6,100 bases of DNA from DATAYF01 sp036272735 (GCA_036272735.1 DATAYF010000352.1:1-6100), one strand, 5' to 3'; positions 1-5,900 are shown, numbered from the stretch's first letter. Made by a program: numbers and translations. Notes: generated from the sequence alone by a model not told the origin.

Positions 1-254
1 GTACCGTGGTCAAGATTGACCGCTGGTATCCGTCCTCCAAACGTTGCTTTGATTGTGGACATCTTCTCGACTCGCTTTCCCTTGATGTTCGGAACTGGAC
101 GTGCCCCGAATGTGGGGTTGCTCATGATCGTGACATGAATGCTGCAAAAAACATTGTAGCGGCAGGGCTTGCCGTGCTTGCCTGTGGAGAGTCCGTAAGA
201 CCTGGTGCGGTGAAAACCAAACCGGGCAAGACTCCGCGAAGCAGGAAACCCTAG
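1..254 (+). CDS. tnpB: TnpB (OrfB) RNA-guided nuclease of an IS200/IS605-type element, C-terminal part only
   Basis: This is the last 84 codons of a TnpB gene whose start lies left of the window (the frame begins at base 3). It shows the zinc ribbon CFDCG...CPECG, with cysteine codons at 45, 54, 102 and 111, and then DRDMNAAKNI, which carries the last RuvC catalytic aspartate of the family. The lead-in WYPSSKRC is also typical of TnpB. TnpB proteins are RNA-guided DNA nucleases that help IS200/IS605 elements persist; full length is usually about 350-450 residues, so most of the protein is outside the window. The tail after NIVAAGLAV is basic and probably unstructured. The TAG stop lies inside a hairpin of the element's right end, so coding sequence and guide RNA overlap, as is known for this family. 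Whether the gene is intact upstream cannot be seen. Confidence 0.93.
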   Translation, partial: TVVKIDRWYPSSKRCFDCGHLLDSLSLDVRNWTCPECGVAHDRDMNAAKNIVAAGLAVLACGESVRPGAVKTKPGKTPRSRKP

Positions 255-317
255 AAGCGATTCTAGGAATCCCCCGGCTTGAGCCGTGGGGAGGATGTCA
301 AGAGCCACTCGTCGACG
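100..317 (+). ncRNA. Probable TnpB guide RNA (omegaRNA/reRNA); 5' limit uncertain
   Basis: In IS200/IS605 elements the guide RNA comes from the 3' end of tnpB and the right end. Its last roughly 16-20 nt are copied from the flanking DNA. Here the region after the zinc-ribbon codons ends in two clean stem-loops: 250-256 with 261-267 (7 bp, GCGA loop of the GNRA class) and 271-279 with 282-291 (9 bp with one bulged T). The scaffold would end at TCAA (298-301), and the guide would be about 302-317, beginning GAGCCACTCGTCGACG. The stem-loops are seen directly. The RNA itself, and especially its 5' end, is inferred from the family. Confidence 0.5.
250..301 (+). mobile_element. Right end of the IS200/IS605-type element
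   Basis: Directly after tnpB come a perfect 7-bp stem (CCTAGAA/TTCTAGG, GCGA loop) and then a second stem, CCCCCGGCT/AGCCGTGGGG, with one unpaired T and a two-base TG gap. The block ends GAGGATGTCAA. Subterminal imperfect hairpins followed by a short cleavage tetranucleotide are the hallmark of right ends recognised by TnpA of the single-strand HUH (Y1) type. The exact junction is inferred at 301. No tnpA is visible in the window. Confidence 0.7.
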
Positions 318-563
318 TGAACATGGCTCGTGTCCTGAGCGGCTTTTTCTGCACCCAGGCCTGTGCTGCGAGTGTTCGAAGCGCTTCGCTATATACGTTA
401 TATACGTTTGCATTTTCATGGTTGAGTACCAGATGCCAAAGAAAAAGAGACACCATGCCGAGTTGTGTGTAAAGCCTCAGAATAGAATGATTGCTCTTTA
501 CGACCACGTTCGCTCTGGCATAGAATACCCACGAGGAGAGCTGTAGCAATAATCTCCTAAGGG
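302..563. other. Spacer flanking the insertion element; no convincing gene
   Basis: This stretch separates the element end from the hydrolase. A small plus-strand reading frame from ATG 418 or ATG 433 to the stop at 546 would give 42 or 37 residues (MPKKKRHHAELC... from the second start). It has no clear ribosome binding site and no recognised domain, so I do not call it. A weak terminator-like sequence is present: stem GCTC (326-329)/GAGC (337-340), then GGC and five T at 344-348. An inverted AGGAGA (534-539)/TCTCCT (553-558) lies just before the hydrolase. A poor promoter candidate is TTTACG (497-502) with TAGAAT (521-526), spacer 18. Confidence 0.5.
391..408. repeat. Perfect tandem repeat, two copies of ATATACGTT
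   Basis: Two adjacent, identical 9-bp units occupy 391-399 and 400-408. Three bases upstream is the perfect 12-bp palindrome CGAAGCGCTTCG (377-388). The AT-rich repeat lies about 190 bp before the hydrolase start and could be a regulator site, but nothing shows which protein would bind. It could equally be a leftover of an insertion event. Confidence 0.6.
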
Positions 564-585
564 GTGATGTCAGAAAGTCTAGCGA

Positions 586-591
586 GAAAGG
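586..591 (+). promoter_or_regulatory. Ribosome binding site that favours the ATG at 600
   Basis: GAAAGG sits 8 bases before ATG 600, a normal spacing. The earlier in-frame starts, GTG 564 and ATG 567, have only AAGGGG (559-564), which overlaps or almost touches them. The start at 600 is therefore preferred. Confidence 0.55.
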
Positions 592-599
592 CAAAGAAC

Positions 600-1451
600 A
601 TGAGTCATCACACGCGCAGGATTGAAGTTGGTATCGCGACCGTGTCTGTCATGAATGTCGGCGATATCGAGTTTCGCCTGTCCGATGAGCTGGTCATTCC
701 AGAGGATAAGCAGGATGCTGCTATCGCAGCACGGCTTGAGCAACCAGCACGCTTTCCCACACAGTGTTTTCATATCGCCCTTCCCGGGGCGTCGGTCTTG
801 ATTGATGCGTGCAACTACACGCGCTCTTTCCCACCATCTTCACCCTACTTCCTGCCGGGCTATCAGCCACCGCCAGGCCTGGTTACTCAATTGGGCGAGC
901 AAGGAGTACGGTCCGAAGACATCACGCACCTCGTCATTACCCATGCCCATTTTGATCATTATTCGGGTACCACGACTGAGTGCGATGGGCAGATGGTCCC
1001 CTGCTTCCCCCTTGCCAGGTGCTTTCTCGGACGAGCTGACTGGGAGCAGTCCGAAATGCAGAAAGCGCTCCAGGAACTCCATTCCCAGGATGGGAGCACG
1101 CTTGGTGTATTGTACCAGAGGAGGTTGCTGGAGCTGGTCGAGGGGGAGCGCGAACTTGTCCCTGGTATCCAAATCATCCCGGCTCCTGGCGAGTCTGCTG
1201 GTCACCAGATTGTGCGTATCCACTCACAGGGGCAGACACTTTACTGTCTGGGTGACCTTTATCATGATCCAGTGGAGGTCGAACATCCAGATTGGATGAC
1301 CTCATGGGCAGATTTCAACACCAATTTGAGCAGTCGCCAGGCGCTCATACAGGCGGCTTTGGATGAACAAGCCCTGCTCGCCGCTGCTCATATTGCCGGC
1401 ATTGGTCGTGTAGAGCACACTTCTTCTGGTCTCAAGTGGAAGCAACTCTAG
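600..1451 (+). CDS. Metallo-beta-lactamase-fold hydrolase, lactonase-like
   Basis: A 283-residue protein is predicted from ATG 600 (295 if GTG 564 is used). It has the full metal-site signature of the metallo-beta-lactamase superfamily. HAHFDH lies at residues 115-120 (HxHxDH). The third metal histidine is in SAGHQ at 202, the bridging aspartate in CLGD at 219, and the last histidine in AAHIAG at 264. Upstream, VLIDACNY is the usual first beta-hairpin aspartate region. Length and layout fit quorum-quenching N-acyl-homoserine lactonases and related hydrolases (AttM/AiiA-like), but the superfamily also includes many other esterases and hydrolases, so the substrate is open. No signal peptide is seen, so it is probably cytoplasmic. 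It stands alone on the plus strand between the insertion element and a convergent operon. The N-terminal part (MSHHTRR) is weakly conserved in style, which leaves the start slightly uncertain. Confidence 0.88.
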   Translation: MSHHTRRIEVGIATVSVMNVGDIEFRLSDELVIPEDKQDAAIAARLEQPARFPTQCFHIALPGASVLIDACNYTRSFPPSSPYFLPGYQPPPGLVTQLGEQGVRSEDITHLVITHAHFDHYSGTTTECDGQMVPCFPLARCFLGRADWEQSEMQKALQELHSQDGSTLGVLYQRRLLELVEGERELVPGIQIIPAPGESAGHQIVRIHSQGQTLYCLGDLYHDPVEVEHPDWMTSWADFNTNLSSRQALIQAALDEQALLAAAHIAGIGRVEHTSSGLKWKQL

Positions 1452-1628
1452 GACGGTATGCTATCCTATTTCTTGGATCTTCCACACTTTGCGTGCTCAG
1501 CAATTCAACTGGTATGCCAAGAAGCACACGCACGAGGGCAACGAGCGATTTTTGCTTCTGAAAGGGCCTATTAGGCCCGCCGATGATTAAGCACTCAACA
1601 GCCTTGATAAGCCGGTTAAGAGGAAGAG

Positions 1629-1649
1629 TATGAACAAGATTTGTTCATA
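1629..1649. repeat. Hairpin, 8-bp perfect stem
   Basis: TATGAACA (1629-1636) and TGTTCATA (1642-1649) pair perfectly around AGATT. It lies in the gene-poor spacer and may be the first element of the structured region that continues at 1761. No T-run follows. Confidence 0.6.
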
Positions 1650-1760
1650 GTGGCCTGTCAGTGCCATTTTGACGAGAAAGATGAAGTAGGCGGCCAGCGC
1701 GTGTTATTTACATCATCTGTGGTTATCACGTTTCTAACCGCCCCTTCCCGAACCCAGGCC

Positions 1761-1913
1761 GGGCATGCTTTCCATGCCCCAAGGCTCTCCAGAATGGATT
1801 GTTCCATTCACACAGATCTCCTTGCTCATCTGAGCAAACCCGCGGTCCTGAAACCCACTTCTGGAGCGCTTCGCCGTGAGGTTGGCTCTCCCAGCCTCAC
1901 GGCGAAGCGCTCC
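1761..1913. repeat. Cluster of four consecutive hairpins, the last with a 23-bp stem
   Basis: Hairpin 1: GGGCATG (1761-1767)/CATGCCC (1773-1779), loop CTTTC. Hairpin 2: GAATGGA (1792-1798)/TCCATTC (1803-1809), loop TTGT. Hairpin 3: TTGCTC (1822-1827)/GAGCAA (1832-1837), loop ATCT. Hairpin 4: 1863-1885 pairs with 1891-1913, 22 Watson-Crick pairs plus one G-T wobble at 1882/1894, around the loop CTCTC. The gaps between the hairpins are 12, 12 and 25 bases. There is no T-run after the large stem. Possible identities are a structured non-coding RNA, a REP- or MITE-like palindromic repeat, or the end of a lost mobile element. The sequence does not decide between them. Confidence 0.7.
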
Positions 1914-2160
1914 TCTGTAACCATGACGCTCTCGCGGTGAAGGTCATCCCCAAGTTACCAATGATCGTCGCTCCGTATGTAGGTGCCCCCGTTCGTCACT
2001 TCCTTCACGCTTCTGGACTCCACGAATCTGGGTGCTGGTCACTTGGTGAGCAAGTCTTTCGAGATAGTTTACTCGACCCGCATACTTGTGGGATTTTCGC
2101 CATAATACTGTTGGGATTTGCATCATACCCCTAGTGTCATTGTCGTGGCCACGAAACAGC

Positions 2161-3144
2161 TCACACATGGCTTCCGTCCGAGAGAGAGCCTACATAAATG
2201 GTTTCAACCACAATACCATGCAAGTCATCGCGGGCGAAAACATACTGTGGGCTCGCTGGATCGAGCAACTGTTCGAGGGTAGAGATATCCTGGGGCGCCA
2301 GCCGCTGCTTATACCATGGACTGTGAAGGTAGCCGCTCAACCAGGCCTCTAAATAGTCCTTTTGAGACGCTTCAAGGGGTGAAACGAACTCGTGCAAAAA
2401 ACTCCTGGGCATCACCTCTGTCAACCCGACTTCACGCAACATGTGGCTCCAGCCGTAGGGGTAGGCGACCCCGTTCGGCAGCGAACGGCGCCAGTTGGCG
2501 AACTGCTGCGCGTGTGCAACCCCTAGCCGTCCCTCCAAGCCTGGATCGCCCAGGCCCACGTCAAAGGGGAGGAACTGCGTGGGCAGTCCGCCCTCGCGCA
2601 GCACGACGCGTCCTCCTGGCCGTACGACTCGTGCGAGTTCGCGTACCCCAGCAACTTGATCGCTCAGACCGTGAACAACGCGGCTACACCAGACGAGATC
2701 AAACGTGCCATCCGCGAATGGCAGATGCAACACATCGCCCTCCTGAAATTGTATCTGTCCGGCCACGTCTGTCTCTTTTACGTGGCTCCGGTCCAACTCG
2801 ATCAATTGAGGGTTGGCATCCAGCCCGACCACTTCACCACCTGACCCGACCGCCTGGGCCAGGAGCCGGGTCATGCCGCCACCACCACACCCGGCATCCA
2901 GCACTCGGCTACCCGGCGCAAGCTGGAGCCACGCGACCATGTGTTTATCGAGTGGCGCAAAAAAATGGTCGGAGCGATTCAGAGACGCTGACGTCCCTGT
3001 ATGCTTGTGGTTGTGCGGATCGTCTTGATCTGCTGTGTGTCGATGGGTACTCTCATGGCTCATATCTGATGTATCCTTCCTTGCTTCACAATAGTTCACG
3101 TGTACCTGTTCGATGAAAGGAGAACCTTGTTCCATTTCCACCAT
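2161..3144 (-). CDS. Class I SAM-dependent methyltransferase with His-rich N-terminus
   Basis: This 327-residue protein (from ATG 3144) carries the Rossmann methyltransferase motifs in order. Motif I is VLDAGCGGG at 81-89. The acidic ribose-binding residue is in GLDA, D109. EGDVLHLPF lies at 135-143, FDLVWCS at 148-154 and VVRPGGRVVLRE at 173-184. This is the UbiE/Methyltransf_11 type, which uses S-adenosylmethionine; the acceptor is unknown. The C-terminal part (from about 190) is longer than in minimal members and probably forms the substrate cap. Residues 28-60 are unusually rich in histidine (seven). Three starts compete: ATG 3144 and ATG 3135 lack a good ribosome site, while ATG 3063 (residue 28, MSHESTHRH) follows AAGGAAGG at 11 bases and would give 300 residues. 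It follows the exporter gene with a 5-bp gap, so the two are almost surely co-transcribed. The family's arsenite methyltransferases have several conserved cysteines; this protein has few, which speaks against that role. Confidence 0.88.
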   Translation of the reverse strand: MVEMEQGSPFIEQVHVNYCEARKDTSDMSHESTHRHTADQDDPHNHKHTGTSASLNRSDHFFAPLDKHMVAWLQLAPGSRVLDAGCGGGGMTRLLAQAVGSGGEVVGLDANPQLIELDRSHVKETDVAGQIQFQEGDVLHLPFADGTFDLVWCSRVVHGLSDQVAGVRELARVVRPGGRVVLREGGLPTQFLPFDVGLGDPGLEGRLGVAHAQQFANWRRSLPNGVAYPYGWSHMLREVGLTEVMPRSFLHEFVSPLEASQKDYLEAWLSGYLHSPWYKQRLAPQDISTLEQLLDPASPQYVFARDDLHGIVVETIYVGSLSDGSHV

Positions 3145-3163
3145 CGGCGTTAGTCGCCGATGG
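3141..3163. promoter_or_regulatory. Intercistronic hairpin over the exporter stop codon and the next start
   Basis: CCATCGGCG (3141-3149) and CGCCGATGG (3155-3163) form a perfect 9-bp stem with loop TTAGT. On the minus strand the loop contains the exporter's TAA stop, and the 3' arm contains the ATG at 3144. A ribosome finishing the exporter would melt the stem, which suggests translational coupling or a partial processing or attenuation point. No T-run follows. Confidence 0.6.
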
Positions 3164-4688
3164 AAGCAGGTGCATTTACCTCAACATTTTCTCCACGCTT
3201 GCGGGCAGCCCTGGCGGCTTCGAGAGCGTGGTCGCGACCAAGAAAGATGGCCAGGATCGCGCAGATGATGCCGCCGATGAGCGATAACAGAAAGGTATCG
3301 TTCATCCCCATCGTCAGCGCGTGCTGCTCTATGCAGGTGTGGAGCTGGAGCGTCTGAGCGTGCAAGCCCAACTGCGTTATGCAGGCGGCGGCTGCATCCT
3401 TCGCGTGAGCCGCTGTTTGCTGCGTCAGATAGGTCGTGAGAACAGCCACGCCAACCGCACCGGAGATCATCCTGGTCGAACTCATGAGCGACGAGGCTGT
3501 CGCCATCTGCTTGTTGCTGACAACTGAGACAGCCAGCGTTTGCATCGGTTGCGCGATCAGGCCCATGCCGATGCCGCTCAAGATCAGCCAGATCTGCACA
3601 TCTGCCCCGGTTGTGGTCACGGTCAGATGGGTAAAGCCAACCAATGAGACGGCCACAATCGCGATACCCACGACCGAGAGGATGCGTGGCCCGACCGTGT
3701 TATAGAGCTTGCCGCCAATCGCCAGCCCGACGATCATCACCAGACCTTGCGAAATTAGAATTTCGCCAGTGGTGAGCGCGGAGAGCTTTTGCGCTTGCTC
3801 GAAAAAGAACGGCACAAGGAACAGGCTGCCAATGAGGATCGCGGTGGTGAACCATGTCAACAGGTTCGCCATCGTGAAGCTGTAGTGGCGGAACAGACGT
3901 AGGTCCATCACCGGATCTTTGACACGCAACTCGACGATCACGAAAGCGATGAGCAGCACGCCACCGCCGATCAGGAAACTGAGGACCGTCGCGTCGTTCC
4001 ACCCTTTCAAGCCAGCTGCGCTGATGCCGTAGACAAAGGCCACGAAGCCCGCCATCGAGAGGACCAGACCGAACGGATCGAATGTGCTGGTCTGCTCGGC
4101 CTGGTCGCCATTCTCCGCGCGTTCGGCAGCTTTTCCTTTCAAGATGAGCGACGAGAAGACCAAGGCCGCAACACCGATAGGCACGTTAATCAGAAAGATC
4201 GCGTTCCAGCTCAAGCTTGTCGCCAGCCAGCCGCCGAGCGCGGGACCAAAGGCCGGGCCAAGCAGCAACGGGATCATCAGCATCGTCATCGCGCCAGCTC
4301 GCTCGCTCGGGGCAAACAGACGGAAGATCATCGCCATCGCCAGCGGCTGTAGCGCGCCACCACCGAGTCCCTGGAAGATGCGGAAAGCGATCAGCCAGTC
4401 CTGATTAGGCGCGACCGCACAGAGCGCAGATCCCAGAGTAAAGATCGCCAACGAGATGAGGAAAAGCGTTTTCGCACCAACGCGATCACTGAGATAGCCT
4501 ACAATCGGAATGATCGCCGCGTTGACTAGAAGATACCCGGTGCCAACCCAGGTAATCGTGCCATAATCGGTTTTGAACGCAATCGCTATCTGCGGCAGCA
4601 CCACACTGACAATTGTCGTATCAAGAACAGCCATCAGCAGGCCCAATGCAATCACCATCGTAGCCTGCCATCGATATGTCAATTTCAT
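3150..4688 (-). CDS. DHA2-family (14-TM) MFS multidrug exporter
   Basis: A 512-residue inner-membrane protein of the EmrB/QacA type, in the usual length range for proton-driven drug exporters with 14 membrane segments. The first segment carries the DHA2 motif LDTTIVSVVLP (22-32). Motif A, GYLSDRVGAK, is at 64-73; motif B, RIFQGLGGG, at 103-111; and the antiporter motif C, GPAFGPALGGWL, at 144-155. A charged linker at about 184-205 (KGKAAERAENGDQAEQ) separates the halves, and the C-terminus (RKRGENVEVNAPASIGD) is a hydrophilic tail. The start is well supported: AGGAGG (4695-4700 on the plus numbering) lies 6 bases before the ATG. It is the first gene of an operon with the methyltransferase. 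The substrate is unknown; efflux of an antibiotic or other small toxin is the family role. It overlaps nothing and looks intact. Confidence 0.94.
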   Translation of the reverse strand: MKLTYRWQATMVIALGLLMAVLDTTIVSVVLPQIAIAFKTDYGTITWVGTGYLLVNAAIIPIVGYLSDRVGAKTLFLISLAIFTLGSALCAVAPNQDWLIAFRIFQGLGGGALQPLAMAMIFRLFAPSERAGAMTMLMIPLLLGPAFGPALGGWLATSLSWNAIFLINVPIGVAALVFSSLILKGKAAERAENGDQAEQTSTFDPFGLVLSMAGFVAFVYGISAAGLKGWNDATVLSFLIGGGVLLIAFVIVELRVKDPVMDLRLFRHYSFTMANLLTWFTTAILIGSLFLVPFFFEQAQKLSALTTGEILISQGLVMIVGLAIGGKLYNTVGPRILSVVGIAIVAVSLVGFTHLTVTTTGADVQIWLILSGIGMGLIAQPMQTLAVSVVSNKQMATASSLMSSTRMISGAVGVAVLTTYLTQQTAAHAKDAAAACITQLGLHAQTLQLHTCIEQHALTMGMNDTFLLSLIGGIICAILAIFLGRDHALEAARAARKRGENVEVNAPASIGD

Positions 4689-4694
4689 GTTCTT

Positions 4695-4700
4695 CCTCCT
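4695..4700 (-). promoter_or_regulatory. Strong Shine-Dalgarno of the exporter
   Basis: AGGAGG on the minus strand, 6 bases before ATG 4688. It fixes the start of the exporter gene and is the best ribosome site in the window. Confidence 0.85.
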
Positions 4701-4741
4701 ATTCTCCCTTCCCAGGGATGGAATGCTCAGGTATTTTCCAC

Positions 4742-4788
4742 TTGATCGGAGGGATCAATCATGATTCCCGCGATCATACAATCGATCA
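4742..4788. promoter_or_regulatory. Operator-like repeats upstream of the exporter operon
   Basis: TTGATC (4742-4747)/GATCAA (4753-4758) form an inverted repeat around GGAGG. AATCATGATT (4757-4766) is a perfect palindrome. CGATCA occurs at 4771-4776 and 4783-4788 and, inverted as TGATCG, at 4743-4748. A -10-like TATGAT (minus strand, plus positions 4773-4778) lies inside, without a clear -35. This arrangement, 55-100 bp before the exporter start, suits a repressor site such as those of TetR or MarR drug-sensing regulators, but no regulator gene is in view. Confidence 0.35.
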
Positions 4789-4898
4789 GATATGCCCGCG
4801 CGTGTGGCGCTGCGGCTGAAGAAACATCCTCATCTGGAACCGTCAGTTGATCCAGTGGTATCCAGGAGAGAGACGAGAGACAGTTTTGGAGAATCAGG

Positions 4899-4946
4899 GG
4901 TGAGCGGAGCGCACGCTGTCATCAGGTGCAACGGAGCCCGCTCACC
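4899..4946. repeat. Long dyad, 9-bp arms
   Basis: GGTGAGCGG (4899-4907) and CCGCTCACC (4938-4946) pair perfectly across a 30-base interior. The interior holds a further GCAC (4911-4914)/GTGC (4926-4929) pairing. It lies about 50 bp beyond the end of the flavoprotein gene and could be a transcript-end structure, though no U-tract follows on the minus strand. Confidence 0.45.
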
Positions 4947-4998
4947 TGGCTTTTCCCTTCCTGTCCTTGTTTTTCCGTGATGTGGCACCTCTCCTCCG

Positions 4999-5900
4999 TT
5001 ACAGAAATTCGCGTTCGGTTAAATCTGTATTCACGCCTGCAGCGGCCCAACTTCTCCCGGCAGCTGCGATGATGAGTTGATGCGGGACAGCCATCAAGGC
5101 ATCACCAGCGGCATACACCCCTGGAACCGTCGTTCTCCAAAGGGGTCCGTGACGATTCCTCCCATGGCATTCATCTGGCAACCGAGTACTTCGCCAAAAG
5201 GCGAAGCCTGAAGCAACTGGGAGGCGACAAAGCCGCCGCGACGCGCGCGCGCTCCCTGCGTGGCAAACACAACCCGCTCAAGCTGCCCACCCTTTCCAAT
5301 AAGGGCAGTAATCCGATCTTCCACCACCTCAATCCCTTTCTGGCGCAACATGTCGTGCTGTTCTTTCGTGAGGACCTGACGGCCATTCGTACAGACGAGC
5401 AGATCGTGACTCCAATTCCAGACAACTTTGACCAGGTGGAACGTTTGCGGCCTCTCTGAGATGACGACCAGGGGCCGATCTTTGAGCTCCCATCCGTCGC
5501 AATAGGGGCAGGAAAACACGCTTTTCCCGTAATAGTCATGCAAACCATCGATCGTAGGAAGAATCTCTTTGAGACCGGTAGCAAGCAAAACCGTTTGTGC
5601 AGAAAATCGAAACCCTTTCTCGGTGGTGATTTCAAAAGCGTTATCAGCACGGCGAAGACCAATGACTCGCACGGGCTGCATGTTCACGGAAGGATACCTG
5701 CTGATTTCCTGGTGCGCCATGGCTCTGAACTCGTGCGGTTTGACTCCGTCTCGTGTCAAAAATCCATGTGCCTCCTGCATGACGGCATTTCTTGGCTGAT
5801 TATCGTCAAAGATCATGACGCTTCTCTTCGCCCGGCCCAGGACAAGCGTCGCATTTAACCCAGCCGGTCCTCCGCCAAGAATGGCACAGTCAATGATCAT
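4999..5900 (-). pseudogene. Thioredoxin-reductase-like FAD oxidoreductase, frameshifted near the 3' end
   Basis: From ATG 5900 (AGG 7 bases upstream) the frame reads an FAD-binding protein. It has ILGGGPAGLNA at 7-17, VLLATGL at 104-110 and the redox-type CPYCDGWE at 131-138 (C131, C134). After TDPFG (residue 255) the frame runs into ERRFQGCMPLVMP and stops at 5094. The missing family ending, RTTVPGVYAAGDAL then MAVPHQLIIAAAG, with the second FAD motif GVYAAGD, continues in the -1 frame down to a TAA at 4999-5001. One base is evidently missing near 5133-5138; restoring it gives 300 residues, the normal family length. The truncated product would lack the GD motif that contacts FAD and is probably inactive. 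The usual NAD(P)H glycine motif after the CxxC is replaced by LVVISERPQTF (144-154). The relation to true thioredoxin reductase is by fold; dithiol oxidases (GliT/HlmI type) are an alternative. A sequencing error is possible. Confidence 0.85.

Larger units (their letters stand above)
1452..2160. other. Long spacer between convergent genes, rich in hairpins; possible gene remnant
   Basis: No reading frame here convinces me as an intact gene. The plus frame at 1641-1940 runs straight through several hairpins and has no domain. The minus frame at 1944-2168 (74 residues) has no recognised motif. From about 1453 to the stop at 1590 a plus frame reads natural-looking protein (QQFNWYAKKHTHEGNERF then LLLKGPIRPADD) without a start, which may be a decayed 3' end of an unknown gene. 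Hairpins: 1564-1578 (GGGCCTA/TAGGCCC around one base), 1629-1649, and the cluster at 1761-1913. An imperfect 15-bp direct repeat (ATACT, 3 bases, GGGATTT) occurs at 2082-2096 and 2105-2119. TCGTGGCCACGA at 2143-2154 is a perfect palindrome. No T-run follows any stem, so none is a standard terminator. Confidence 0.55.
4689..4998. other. Spacer and leader region between flavoprotein pseudogene and exporter
   Basis: No gene is supported here; the plus frame at 4792-4980 lacks any domain. The part next to the exporter holds operator-like repeats (4742-4788). The part next to the flavoprotein holds the dyad 4899-4946. No T-rich terminator follows the flavoprotein gene on the minus strand, so read-through into the exporter operon is possible. 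Confidence 0.5.

Noticed and set aside
802..1299. 165-codon plus-strand frame inside the hydrolase
   Set aside because: Shadow of the hydrolase frame, which has a complete metal-binding signature.
380..1874. Shared 10-mer AGCGCTTCGC at 380-389 and 1865-1874
   Set aside because: Too short to show common origin of the palindrome and the large stem; chance matches of this length are expected.
1641..1940. 99-codon plus-strand frame
   Set aside because: It crosses four hairpins including the 23-bp stem, has no domain and no good ribosome site. The structure explains the sequence better than coding.
1944..2168. 74-codon minus-strand frame
   Set aside because: No recognisable motif, and its first codons overlap the end of the methyltransferase gene, so it is probably chance.
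2316..3116. 266-codon plus-strand frame opposite the methyltransferase
   Set aside because: Arg/Pro-rich shadow of a GC-rich gene with all methyltransferase motifs on the other strand.
4834..5131. 11-bp direct repeat CTGGAACCGTC at 4834-4844 and 5121-5131
   Set aside because: Several 11-bp matches are expected by chance in 6 kb, and nothing else links the two sites.
5134..5147. Programmed -1 ribosomal frameshift in the flavoprotein
   Set aside because: The site lacks a proper X XXY YYZ slippery heptamer in the zero frame, and I see no obvious stimulatory stem, so mutation or sequencing error is likelier.
5189..5206. Hairpin CTTCGCC/GGCGAAG with AAAA loop
   Set aside because: Inside the coding part of the flavoprotein, without a T-run; most likely incidental.
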